A DNA stretch of 6,877 bases, taken from NCBI GenBank assembly GCA_016929205.1, contig JAFGJF010000336.1:1-6877 (forward strand), given 5' to 3'. The position numbers and the translations under genes are program-made. Within the stretch, counting starts at the first letter, position 1. Each line of letters opens with the position of its first letter. This document shows, one piece after another, positions 1 to 4,831 of the stretch. The notes beneath the pieces were generated by a model. It worked only from the letters and a program-made list of their open reading frames with translations, ran no database searches and had not been told where the DNA came from. The stretch is from Anaerolineae bacterium. GTDB taxonomy: Bacteria > Chloroflexota > Anaerolineae > JAFGEY01.

Positions 1-612
1 CGTGACCACGCCCAGCCGGGCGACAAAGGCCATGATCAGCGGCGTCTCAAAAGCGACCCCTACCCAAAAAACCAGGTTCAACAAAAACGGCAAATACTTG
101 TCGACCTGCCACTTGGGAACGACAACGTCGCCGCCCAAAAACATCCAGCCAAACCCGAGCAGGAAGGGGATCGCCGCCGGCACCATCACAAAGTAAGCAA
201 AGGCCACGCCGCCCACAAAAAAGAACGTGGCCCCAGGGATGATCACGAACAAGGCCAGCTGTTCTTTGCGGGTCAGGCCGGGCAAGATATAGTGCAGCAC
301 CTGGTAGAGGATAAACGGCATGGCGATGATCGCCCCGCTAAAGAGCGAGATCTTCATAAACAGCCCGATCATCGTCGTCGGTTCGGTGGCAATGATCTCG
401 GCGGCGCCGCCATGTTCGACTTTGTATTCCTCGACGGCACTGTCCAAAGGGTGCATAATCCAGCCAAAGACTTCGTCGGCAAAGAAAAAACTGGCCGCGC
501 CGCAGATCACCAGGGCGATCGCAATCCGTACCAGGTGGTCTTTGAGCTCGACCAAATGCTCCAACAGCGTCATCATGCCGCTGTTTTCGACATCGTTGTT
601 CTCTCGACTCAT
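1..612 (-). CDS. tatC: Sec-independent protein translocase TatC, 3' end cut by the window edge
   Basis: TatC is the polytopic membrane subunit that recognises twin-arginine signal peptides and, with TatA/TatB, exports folded proteins across the cytoplasmic membrane. I translated 204 codons from the ATG at 612-610, with no stop before the left edge. Against E. coli TatC as I remember it, HLVEL at residues 19-23 matches HLIEL (E22 for E15), LYQV...PGLTRKE at 102-117 matches the first periplasmic loop and cytoplasmic motif (E117 for E103), and GVAFETP at 185-191 matches GVSFEVP (E189 for E170). Hydrophobic stretches near residues 28-45, 84-108, 121-150 and 174-196 fit the first four of six helices. 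The E. coli R17 position is Lys (K24), a conservative change. The start overlaps the stop of the TatA/B gene as ATGA, implying translational coupling. Roughly the last 50 residues lie outside the window. Confidence 0.96.
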   Translation of the reverse strand, partial: MSRENNDVENSGMMTLLEHLVELKDHLVRIAIALVICGAASFFFADEVFGWIMHPLDSAVEEYKVEHGGAAEIIATEPTTMIGLFMKISLFSGAIIAMPFILYQVLHYILPGLTRKEQLALFVIIPGATFFFVGGVAFAYFVMVPAAIPFLLGFGWMFLGGDVVVPKWQVDKYLPFLLNLVFWVGVAFETPLIMAFVARLGVVT

Positions 613-1889
613 ACACGCTCCTCCGTTACCCCGACCGGTGTCGCACCGGCTGGCACCCGGGCGGGCAAGGCCGTCTTGATCAACATTTCGGCGCGCAGCG
701 CGTCGAGCGCCTGGCGCAGCGATTTGATCTCGCTCTGCAAAGTCGAGACCTGGTCGTTCAATTCGCGGATCTTTTCAGAAGTGCCGTTGGCCGGAATCGC
801 CTCCTGAACCTGCACGTCATGGATGGTTGGGGGTTCCATCTCGGGTGTCTGCCGGGCTGGCTGCTTTGCCCGGTCCGATCCCAATGCCGCCTGAATCAGA
901 TCGTGGGTCTTGGTCCATTCGTCCTGGGGTTCTTGCCCGGCAGCCTTTTCTTCCTCGACAACCGGGGGCGCCAGGTCTTCAACCGGCTCGCCGGCGAGCT
1001 TGCGCTGCATCCGATCCAAAATCGACTGCGTCTGCTCGTGGGCGCTGGGGCCGGTGCGCTTTTCGACCTTTTCCATCATCACCCGGCTTCCCGGGATCAT
1101 CTGAGGCGCTTCCGGAGGGGATTCAACCTCTGTTTCAACAGGCTCAACCTGGCTGTCATCACCCAGCGGGGCAAGCCCGGCCGACTCAGCCGGGGTCGTC
1201 TCCTCGACGGCGGGCACCTCCGGTTCGCCCGATAATTTGCGCTGCATCGCCGCCAGGATCTGTTGGGTTTGCTCGTGCGCACCTGGCTGGGACGGCTTGT
1301 CCGGCACGTCTTGGCTTTCTTTGTCGGCAGGCTCGGCAGTGCCAGACCTGGGCAGCTGTTCAGTGCCCCGCATCTCTGCTTGTTCCTCTTCCTGGGATCC
1401 GGTTGGCTGAGGCCGAGCACGCCCCGATTCGAGCGACACATCGCCCAGTTTGGCTTGCATCCCGGCGAGGATGGTCTGGGACTTGGCGATCGCTTCTTCC
1501 TCGCCGCCGGCCTGGGCAGGCTGCTTGGCACGCTGTTCGGTCTCGGCCTCTTTGACCATCTTTTCATACGTGACCTGCGAGTTTTTCAGCGTCCCTTTTA
1601 CGTCATCCAGGCTCTGGCTGATATCACTCTGGGCCGAAGTCACCGTGCCCGCAATCTCGTTGCGCGCGGCCATAATCTCGTCACGAATGCCCTTGACCTC
1701 TTCGACGGCGCCGTGAATCGCCAGCGCCTCTTCACGCCACTGGTACATAAAAAGCTTGGACTGCTGGGTGAGTTTGCCCAGCCACTGGCCAAGCTTGGCA
1801 CCCATCTGCGGCAGTCGTTCCGGGCCAAAAAACAAGAGGGCAAAGATAGCGATGGTCATAAATTCGCCTAAGCCAAAATTATCAAACAT
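609..1889 (-). CDS. TatA/TatB family translocase subunit with a long repeat-bearing tail
   Basis: This is a 426-residue member of the TatA/TatB family, single-span subunits of the twin-arginine translocase that work with TatC. Residues 4-21 form the membrane helix, with an acidic residue at E9 (compare TatB E8). FGPERLP at 21-27 is the family hinge, and an amphipathic helix follows to about residue 55. The GPxRLP form looks more TatB-like, but the A/B assignment is uncertain. Family members are usually about 60-180 residues, so the tail is exceptional. It has a helical stretch (55-122), an acidic, Pro-rich linker with three copies of a QTxxIL..MQxKL module (residues 135-148, 204-223, 283-302) and a probable decayed fourth (326-338), then a coiled coil (374-398) with hydrophobic residues at perfect 3-4 spacing: I374, L377, V381, L384, I388, L391, L395, L398. 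The start follows AAGGGG, 15 bases after nusB. It ends in an ATGA overlap with tatC. Confidence 0.92.
   Translation of the reverse strand: MFDNFGLGEFMTIAIFALLFFGPERLPQMGAKLGQWLGKLTQQSKLFMYQWREEALAIHGAVEEVKGIRDEIMAARNEIAGTVTSAQSDISQSLDDVKGTLKNSQVTYEKMVKEAETEQRAKQPAQAGGEEEAIAKSQTILAGMQAKLGDVSLESGRARPQPTGSQEEEQAEMRGTEQLPRSGTAEPADKESQDVPDKPSQPGAHEQTQQILAAMQRKLSGEPEVPAVEETTPAESAGLAPLGDDSQVEPVETEVESPPEAPQMIPGSRVMMEKVEKRTGPSAHEQTQSILDRMQRKLAGEPVEDLAPPVVEEEKAAGQEPQDEWTKTHDLIQAALGSDRAKQPARQTPEMEPPTIHDVQVQEAIPANGTSEKIRELNDQVSTLQSEIKSLRQALDALRAEMLIKTALPARVPAGATPVGVTEERV
618..624 (-). promoter_or_regulatory. Strong ribosome binding site for tatC
   Basis: GGAGGAG sits five bases before the tatC ATG, inside the last codons of the TatA/B gene. 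Together with the ATGA overlap it fixes the tatC start and shows that tatC can also recruit ribosomes independently. Confidence 0.8.
984..1043 (-). repeat. Tail module 3 of the TatA/B protein
   Basis: Encodes residues 283-302, starting AHEQTQSIL and ending MQRKLAGEP, 79 residues after module 2. A weaker fourth copy (THDLIQAAL) may lie at about 876-914. Confidence 0.75.
1221..1280 (-). repeat. Tail module 2 of the TatA/B protein
   Basis: Encodes residues 204-223, starting AHEQTQQIL and ending MQRKLSGEP. It matches module 3 at 16 of 20 residues, while third codon positions differ, so the peptide rather than the DNA is conserved. Confidence 0.75.
1446..1487 (-). repeat. Tail module 1 of the TatA/B protein
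   Basis: Encodes residues 135-148 (AKSQTILAGMQAKL), the most divergent of the three clear copies of the QT-IL-MQ-KL module. It lies 71 residues before module 2. Confidence 0.6.
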
Positions 1890-1904
1890 ATCCCCTTCAA
1901 TTCC

Positions 1905-2360
1905 TCAATCTGCCAGGCCCCGGCGTTTCGTTCGCTGCCCGGGAACCGGCGCTTGTTTGCCGTGCTGGCTCAACAGCGTGCCCAACACGCCGTTCACAAA
2001 CCGGGGTGAACTATCGCTGCCAAACGCCTTGGCCAACTCGACGGCCTCATTGATCGCAACTTTGGGAGGCGTTCCACCGTCGATCAAGAACTCGAACAGG
2101 GCAATGCGGAGAACGTTCCGATCGATAATCGACATCTGGTCCACGGGCCATTCAGGAGCATACCTACCGATCAGAACATCTAGCTGCTCCCGATTTTTCA
2201 TGACCCCCTGCACCAACGATCGGACGAACGGCTGCCCTTCTTCGGGCATATCCACTTCGCGTATGCGCTGCTCGATCACGATACCAATAGGATGAGCTAC
2301 ACTATCGATTTCATAAAGAGCCTGCAAAGCGACAATGCGCGCTTGCCTTCGAACCTGCAA
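1905..2360 (-). CDS. nusB: Transcription antitermination factor NusB
   Basis: NusB binds boxA RNA with ribosomal protein S10 (NusE) and joins the antitermination complex that keeps RNA polymerase processive on rRNA operons. The all-helical fold is recognisable from its N-terminal RRQARIVALQALYEID, the central FVRSLVQGV and IDRNVLRIALFE segments, and the C-terminal INEAVELAKAFG followed by RFVNGVLG. I place the start at the TTG at 2360-2358, which follows AGGAGG by seven bases and puts the conserved RRxAR motif at residues 4-8. This gives 151 residues, normal for the family. An in-frame ATG 15 codons upstream (2405) would add a tail unlike other NusB proteins. The basic C-terminus (RTKRRGLAD) extends past the conserved fold. 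The first 64 bases overlap the small zinc-finger ORF in another frame. Confidence 0.95.
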   Translation of the reverse strand: MQVRRQARIVALQALYEIDSVAHPIGIVIEQRIREVDMPEEGQPFVRSLVQGVMKNREQLDVLIGRYAPEWPVDQMSIIDRNVLRIALFEFLIDGGTPPKVAINEAVELAKAFGSDSSPRFVNGVLGTLLSQHGKQAPVPGQRTKRRGLAD

Positions 2361-2497
2361 TCCCGTGCCTCCTGGTCCGCTTTTCGGAAGAGATCCAGAA
2401 TACATTCCAGGCAGATCACCCCCATATGTGCAGAGACCGCCTTCGAACCAAAAACCAGAATCCTCGTCTCAGGACCACACAAGATGCAGTGGCCCAC
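2297..2497 (-). CDS. Possible small C4 zinc-finger protein (ClpX-like), overlapping nusB
   Basis: This 66-residue ORF fills the otherwise empty 155 bases between the Asp23 gene and the nusB TTG. It carries a C4 zinc-binding pattern: C4-x2-C7, 21 residues, C29-x2-C32, with CILCG and VICLECILDL around the pairs. The spacing and flanks resemble the ClpX N-terminal zinc-binding domain (CSFCG ... ICDEC in E. coli, from memory), but there is no ATPase part. The domain is complete by about residue 45, where the nusB start falls, so the last 20 or so residues are encoded in the overlap. The start is GTG, with only a weak AGG three bases upstream, so translation may depend on coupling to the Asp23 gene 18 bases before it. 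The cellular role is unknown; protein or nucleic-acid binding through the finger is inference. Alternatively it is a chance ORF. Confidence 0.5.
   Translation of the reverse strand: MGHCILCGPETRILVFGSKAVSAHMGVICLECILDLFRKADQEARDCRFEGKRALSLCRLFMKSIV
2368..2373 (-). promoter_or_regulatory. Ribosome binding site deciding the nusB TTG start
   Basis: AGGAGG lies seven bases before the TTG at 2360. It is the only strong Shine-Dalgarno sequence near the nusB N-terminus and is the reason to prefer TTG over the upstream ATG at 2405. Confidence 0.75.
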
Positions 2498-2515
2498 AAA
2501 CCTGCCGCGCCAAAA

Positions 2516-2869
2516 TCAGGGTTCCGCCGGCGTATAGCACACGTCACTGATATGGACGTTGACTTCTTGGATGCGCATACCCGTCATCTCTTGAACTGCC
2601 CTGGCGACCTCTTTTTGGATGCGCCGGGCAAGCTGCAGCATACTGGCATTTTGCTCGACAATCACGTACACATCAATCGTGACACCGTCTTCATGCACAC
2701 GAATTTGAACGCCATCTCCGACGTTGACGCCGCCAAAAAAGCGGCTTACATCCCGGGACCAATTCGCCGTCATCGCGTGCACGCCGGGAACGTCCCGAGT
2801 GGTCAACTGGACAATGGTGACCAACACGCCCGGTGCGATCGTCACCTGACCGCTTGATTTTTCATTCAC
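2516..2869 (-). CDS. Asp23/Gls24 family protein
   Basis: A 117-residue protein of the Asp23/Gls24 (alkaline shock protein 23) family. It shows the family pattern throughout: an opening G-x-V-x-IAPGVL, then DVPGVHAM near residues 26-33, FFGGVNVGDGV in the middle, alternating hydrophobic strand residues (VTIDVYVIVEQ) and a closing helix and strand, MTGMRIQEVNVHISDV. In Firmicutes some members sit at the membrane or envelope and respond to cell-wall or alkaline stress; the function here is not established. There is no signal peptide or membrane segment, so it is cytosolic or recruited by a partner. The start is GTG, preceded by GAGGAG at 8-base spacing; an ATG four bases downstream is out of frame. 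It begins 15 bases after fabK ends, in the same operon. Confidence 0.9.
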   Translation of the reverse strand: MNEKSSGQVTIAPGVLVTIVQLTTRDVPGVHAMTANWSRDVSRFFGGVNVGDGVQIRVHEDGVTIDVYVIVEQNASMLQLARRIQKEVARAVQEMTGMRIQEVNVHISDVCYTPAEP

Positions 2870-2877
2870 TCGAAACG

Positions 2878-2883
2878 CTCCTC
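2878..2883 (-). promoter_or_regulatory. Ribosome binding site deciding the GTG start of the Asp23 gene
   Basis: GAGGAG lies eight bases before the GTG at 2869-2867. It lies wholly within the short gap after the fabK stop codon. Confidence 0.7.
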
Positions 2884-2884
2884 A

Positions 2885-3832
2885 TCACACAACCAATTTG
2901 CCGAGCTGCGCGATCTGTTCTTGCGCCTGCGCCATAATCCGTTCGATCAATATCGCCGTAGGAACGACGTCACTGATCAGCCCGCTGATCTGACCGGCCA
3001 TGACAGAGCCATTATCCACGTCACCTTCTTCTGAAGCCAGGCGCAGCTTGCCCGTGCCAAACACGATCAGATCGTCTTCCTCAAGATGCTCGTCTTTTTC
3101 CATACGCGCCATCTCGCGGCTCATCCGGTTCCGGATCGTGCGAACAGGATGTGAAAGCGACGCGCCGGTAATGATCGTCGCCCGGTCGTGTGCGCGCACG
3201 ATCTTGTCCTTGTAGTTTTCGTGTGCCGAACACTCGGTCGTACAGATAAACCGTGTTCCCATCTGGATCCCAACCGCACCCAGGGCCAACGCTGCAACCA
3301 GCCCTCGACCGTCGGCAATGCCGCCGGCCGCGATAACGGGGACGTCAACCACGTCAACAACCTGAGGGATCAACGGCATCGTCGATACGTCGCCCGTGTG
3401 CCCGCCGGACTCTTGTCCCTCGACGATCAAGCCGTCCACGCCCTGACGGGCAAGGCGCTTGGCCAATGCGACCGAGGAAACCAGTGGAAACACCTTGACA
3501 CCCGAACGACGCAGCGCGTCCACATATTGCGCGGGGCTGCCGGCTCCGGTTGTCATCACCGGCACGCGCATGTCGATACACAACTGGACCACCTGCTCCG
3601 CGTAGGGTGAGAACAGCGGCACGTTGACGCCAAATGGCCGATCCGTCAGGACACGAACCAGGTCGACCTGCTCGGCAACAAATTCGGCAGGCGCGTTGCC
3701 GCTGCCAATGATGCCCAAACCGCCGGCATTGGAAACAGCGCTCACCAAACCGGCCGTGGACATCCAGGCCATACCACCCTGAAAGATAGGATAAGTAATA
3801 TTTAGCAGATCACAAAGTTCGGTACGTATCAT
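2885..3832 (-). CDS. fabK: Enoyl-ACP reductase II FabK (nitronate monooxygenase superfamily)
   Basis: FabK is an FMN-dependent NAD(P)H enoyl-[acyl-carrier-protein] reductase that performs the last step of each fatty-acid elongation cycle in the cytosol. The 315-residue TIM-barrel protein closely follows pneumococcal FabK as I remember it: YPIFQGGMAW (14-23), NAGGLGIIGSGNAP (35-48), LTDRPFGVN (62-70), TTGAG (94-98), ESGGHTG (141-147, with H145 at the position of the FabK catalytic His144), VIAAGGIADG (166-175), MGTRF (191-195), AHENYK (203-208) and GDVDNGSVMAGQ (270-281). These FabK-type motifs favour FabK over a simple nitronate monooxygenase, though similarity alone cannot settle the substrate. 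I choose the ATG at 3832 because it aligns with the FabK N-terminus; a GTG ten codons upstream (3862) falls inside a terminator hairpin. There is no Shine-Dalgarno sequence, which fits a leaderless message. Confidence 0.92.
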   Translation of the reverse strand: MIRTELCDLLNITYPIFQGGMAWMSTAGLVSAVSNAGGLGIIGSGNAPAEFVAEQVDLVRVLTDRPFGVNVPLFSPYAEQVVQLCIDMRVPVMTTGAGSPAQYVDALRRSGVKVFPLVSSVALAKRLARQGVDGLIVEGQESGGHTGDVSTMPLIPQVVDVVDVPVIAAGGIADGRGLVAALALGAVGIQMGTRFICTTECSAHENYKDKIVRAHDRATIITGASLSHPVRTIRNRMSREMARMEKDEHLEEDDLIVFGTGKLRLASEEGDVDNGSVMAGQISGLISDVVPTAILIERIMAQAQEQIAQLGKLVV

Positions 3833-3840
3833 CTTTATAT

Positions 3841-3869
3841 CTGATAAAACAAAGCCGTGCACATGTCAA
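3841..3869 (-). promoter_or_regulatory. Putative fabK promoter giving a leaderless transcript
   Basis: A perfect TTGACA (-35) at 3864-3869 is followed after 17 bases by TATCAG (4 of 6 matches to TATAAT) at 3841-3846. The predicted start of transcription is about 0-2 bases before the fabK ATG at 3832. This matches the missing ribosome binding site. The -35 box lies in the loop side of the terminator hairpin. Confidence 0.5.
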
Positions 3870-3882
3870 ACATTAGCACGGC
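3846..3882 (-). terminator. Rho-independent terminator after rpmF
   Basis: On the minus strand GCCGTGC and GCACGGC (3876-3882 and 3854-3860) form a perfect 7-bp stem. After a 2x2 internal loop, four more pairs (ATGT/ACAT) close a three-base loop. The tract TTTGTTTT follows at once (3846-3853). This is a standard intrinsic terminator for transcripts coming from rpmF. It ends only 13 bases before the fabK ATG, so attenuation of read-through into fabK is also possible. Confidence 0.75.
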
Positions 3883-3902
3883 CCTGGCGCGGCAACTGGA
3901 CA

Positions 3903-3942
3903 CCTTGCGCAAATGAACCTGATTCTGGCTAGATGCACAAGG
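3903..3942 (-). repeat. Inverted repeat directly after the rpmF stop codon
   Basis: CCTTGTGC and GCGCAAGG (3935-3942 and 3903-3910 read on the minus strand) can pair over eight positions, one of them G-U, around a 24-base loop. The repeat begins at the first base after the rpmF TAG. No T tract follows, so it is not a terminator by itself; it could protect the 3' end of the rpmF message. Confidence 0.45.
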
Positions 3943-4125
3943 CTAATCTTTTACTTCAATGACTTCGACGCCGCGATAATGCCCGCACGACGGGCACACG
4001 TGATGAGCGAGTTTTTTGGCCTTACAATTCGAACACTCGACAAGCGTTCGCGGTTTGAGCCCATCATTTGCACGCCGTCTATTCCGGCGGCCTGGAGAAA
4101 CTCTGCGCTTTGGTACAGCACCCAC
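3943..4125 (-). CDS. rpmF: 50S ribosomal protein L32 (bL32), zinc-binding form
   Basis: bL32 is a small protein of the large ribosomal subunit. The 60-residue product has the diagnostic AVPKRRVS N-terminus (residues 3-10), a run of arginines (13-18) that binds rRNA, and the zinc ribbon C31-SN-C34 ... C44-PS-C47. All four cysteines are present, so this is the zinc-containing (C+) form; some bacteria encode a C- paralogue used when zinc is scarce. The start is GTG at 4125, eight bases after TAGGAG; an ATG seven bases upstream is out of frame and too close to that site. Its own promoter and leader lie upstream and a terminator follows. The DUF177 (YceD-like) gene that usually precedes rpmF is absent here. 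Confidence 0.97.
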   Translation of the reverse strand: MGAVPKRRVSPGRRNRRRANDGLKPRTLVECSNCKAKKLAHHVCPSCGHYRGVEVIEVKD

Positions 4126-4206
4126 TTGACATACTCCTACTAGAGATTAAACTCAACACACAGGAGGGTATTGGACACTTGATAGTGCCAATGGCCTCCA
4201 ATACGA
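4126..4206 (-). promoter_or_regulatory. Structured 5' leader of rpmF
   Basis: About 80 bases run from the predicted transcription start to the GTG codon. The perfect 8-base inverted repeat GTATTGGA/TCCAATAC (4197-4204 and 4168-4175) sits at the extreme 5' end. Within it, TTGGCACT can instead pair with AGTGTCCAA (one bulge). Downstream, CTCCT (4162-4166) is complementary to the Shine-Dalgarno AGGAG (4134-4138), while GGAGG next to the first repeat arm could pair with CCTCC. These pairings compete, so the leader could switch between an open and a blocked ribosome binding site. Regulation is inference. Confidence 0.4.
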
Positions 4207-4212
4207 ATGCTC

Positions 4213-4241
4213 ATTATACGCAAGAGTCGCGTTTGTGTCAA
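4213..4241 (-). promoter_or_regulatory. Consensus sigma-70-type promoter for rpmF
   Basis: Perfect TTGACA (4236-4241), a 17-base spacer and perfect TATAAT (4213-4218) on the minus strand, in the gap between the SepIVA-like gene and rpmF. Transcription should start near 4206. A perfect match in both boxes with ideal spacing implies strong constitutive transcription, as expected for a ribosomal protein gene. Confidence 0.88.
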
Positions 4242-4280
4242 ACCCGGCTCACACCAGGACAATGGTTCATCGCACGAGGC

Positions 4281-4751
4281 TCAAGATGCGGGCGCTTGCA
4301 CGGTGCTATCCAATTTCGCAATACCGTTTCTGACCGTCGTGATCTGCTCGATGAGTTGTTCTTCCAGGTGTTCAAGCACCTCGCGCGCATAACTATCCGC
4401 ACCGGCTCGTATCTCATCCACCTCGCGCTGCACGCGCTCAAGAATGGTTTGCGCTCGCTCTTCGGCCTGACGGATAATTTCATGATCAGACACGCGTGCC
4501 GTCGCCTGCTCGTGGGCTAATGCGATGATCCGTTCCGCTTCTTCATTGGCCTGAGCAATGATCCGATCGCGATCGCGATGCACGCGCTGCGCCTTTTTCA
4601 CTTCTTCGGGGATCGAGACGCGCATCTGGTTAATCAGATCAAAGCAGCGCTCTCGATCGACGATAACGTTCGACGTAAGCAAAAATGGTCGGCTTTCAAC
4701 CAGCAAAGCCTCCAAACGGTCTAAGAGCAGATTGATTTCGATGACAATCAC
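4281..4751 (-). CDS. Coiled-coil protein resembling actinobacterial SepIVA (DivIVA-like)
   Basis: A soluble helical protein of up to 156 residues with no signal peptide or membrane segment. Residues 6-30 and 35-60 recall the start of mycobacterial SepIVA, a DivIVA-domain septation factor, as I remember it: LDRLEALLVESRPF, then a VIVDRERCFDLINQMRVSIPEEV segment set against VVPRGDVLELIDDIKDAIPGEL. The C-terminal part, from VSDHEII through Q-A-E-E-R-A to IRAGADSYAREVLEHLEEQL, recalls the SepIVA end (VSQNEVV ... GECDIYVDNKLAEFEEFL). Between them lies a short Ala/Glu/Arg-rich coiled coil, much shorter than in SepIVA. The position between coaD and rpmF is also that of sepIVA in Actinobacteria. A role in cell division or polar growth is inference; generic annotation as an ATP synthase b-like coiled coil would be misleading. 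The longest frame opens with a GTG that overlaps the ribosome binding site, so the true start is uncertain. Confidence 0.85.
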   Translation of the reverse strand: MIVIEINLLLDRLEALLVESRPFLLTSNVIVDRERCFDLINQMRVSIPEEVKKAQRVHRDRDRIIAQANEEAERIIALAHEQATARVSDHEIIRQAEERAQTILERVQREVDEIRAGADSYAREVLEHLEEQLIEQITTVRNGIAKLDSTVQAPAS

Positions 4752-4757
4752 CTCCCC
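4747..4757 (-). promoter_or_regulatory. Extended Shine-Dalgarno sequence with no normal start codon at proper distance
   Basis: GGGGAGGTGAT matches the 16S rRNA 3' end over nine consecutive bases (GGAGGTGAT). The only ATG/GTG/TTG codon of the frame in range is the GTG embedded in it. Codons at workable spacing from GGAGG are GTC (5 bases) and ATC (8 bases, 4740-4742); ATT (4746-4748) is at 2. Confidence 0.6.
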
Positions 4758-4781
4758 TCAAATCTTGAGAGCCTGGGCCAG

Positions 4782-4810
4782 TCCATCATTGGAACCATTC
4801 CATTATTGGA
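4782..4810 (-). repeat. Two tandem near-palindromic 12-mers in the coaD to SepIVA-like gap
   Basis: TCCAATAATGGA (4799-4810) and TCCAATGATGGA (4782-4793), read on the minus strand, differ at one base and lie 17 bases apart. Each has TCCA/TGGA as inverted ends, as an operator half-site pair might. A weak promoter-like pair, TTGTTT (4826-4831), 18 bases and AATAAT (4802-4807), overlaps the first copy. Confidence 0.45.
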
Positions 4811-4831
4811 TCAAGCTCGTTATTAAAACAA

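Noticed and set aside
338..616. Minus-strand 92-codon frame inside tatC
   Set aside because: It is the wrong frame: Arg/Asp-rich with no membrane segments, while the neighbouring frame encodes clear TatC with six conserved landmarks.
827..1871. Long plus-strand open frames opposite the TatA/B gene (827-1555 and 1263-1871)
   Set aside because: They are antisense shadows of a GC-rich gene with strong codon bias; their products are Arg/Pro/Leu-rich without recognisable motifs or good ribosome binding sites.
2361..2405. Upstream ATG start for nusB at 2405
   Set aside because: It adds 15 residues with no counterpart in NusB proteins and lacks a good ribosome binding site; the AGGAGG lies inside this stretch and points to TTG at 2360.
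3833..3862. GTG start for fabK at 3862
   Set aside because: The codon lies within the terminator hairpin, and the extra ten residues have no match in FabK, whereas the ATG at 3832 aligns with the family N-terminus.
4243..4258. Short stem CCTGG/CCGGG with TTT after it as a terminator for the SepIVA-like gene
   Set aside because: Only five pairs, one of them G-U, and three Ts; too weak, and it abuts the rpmF -35 box.
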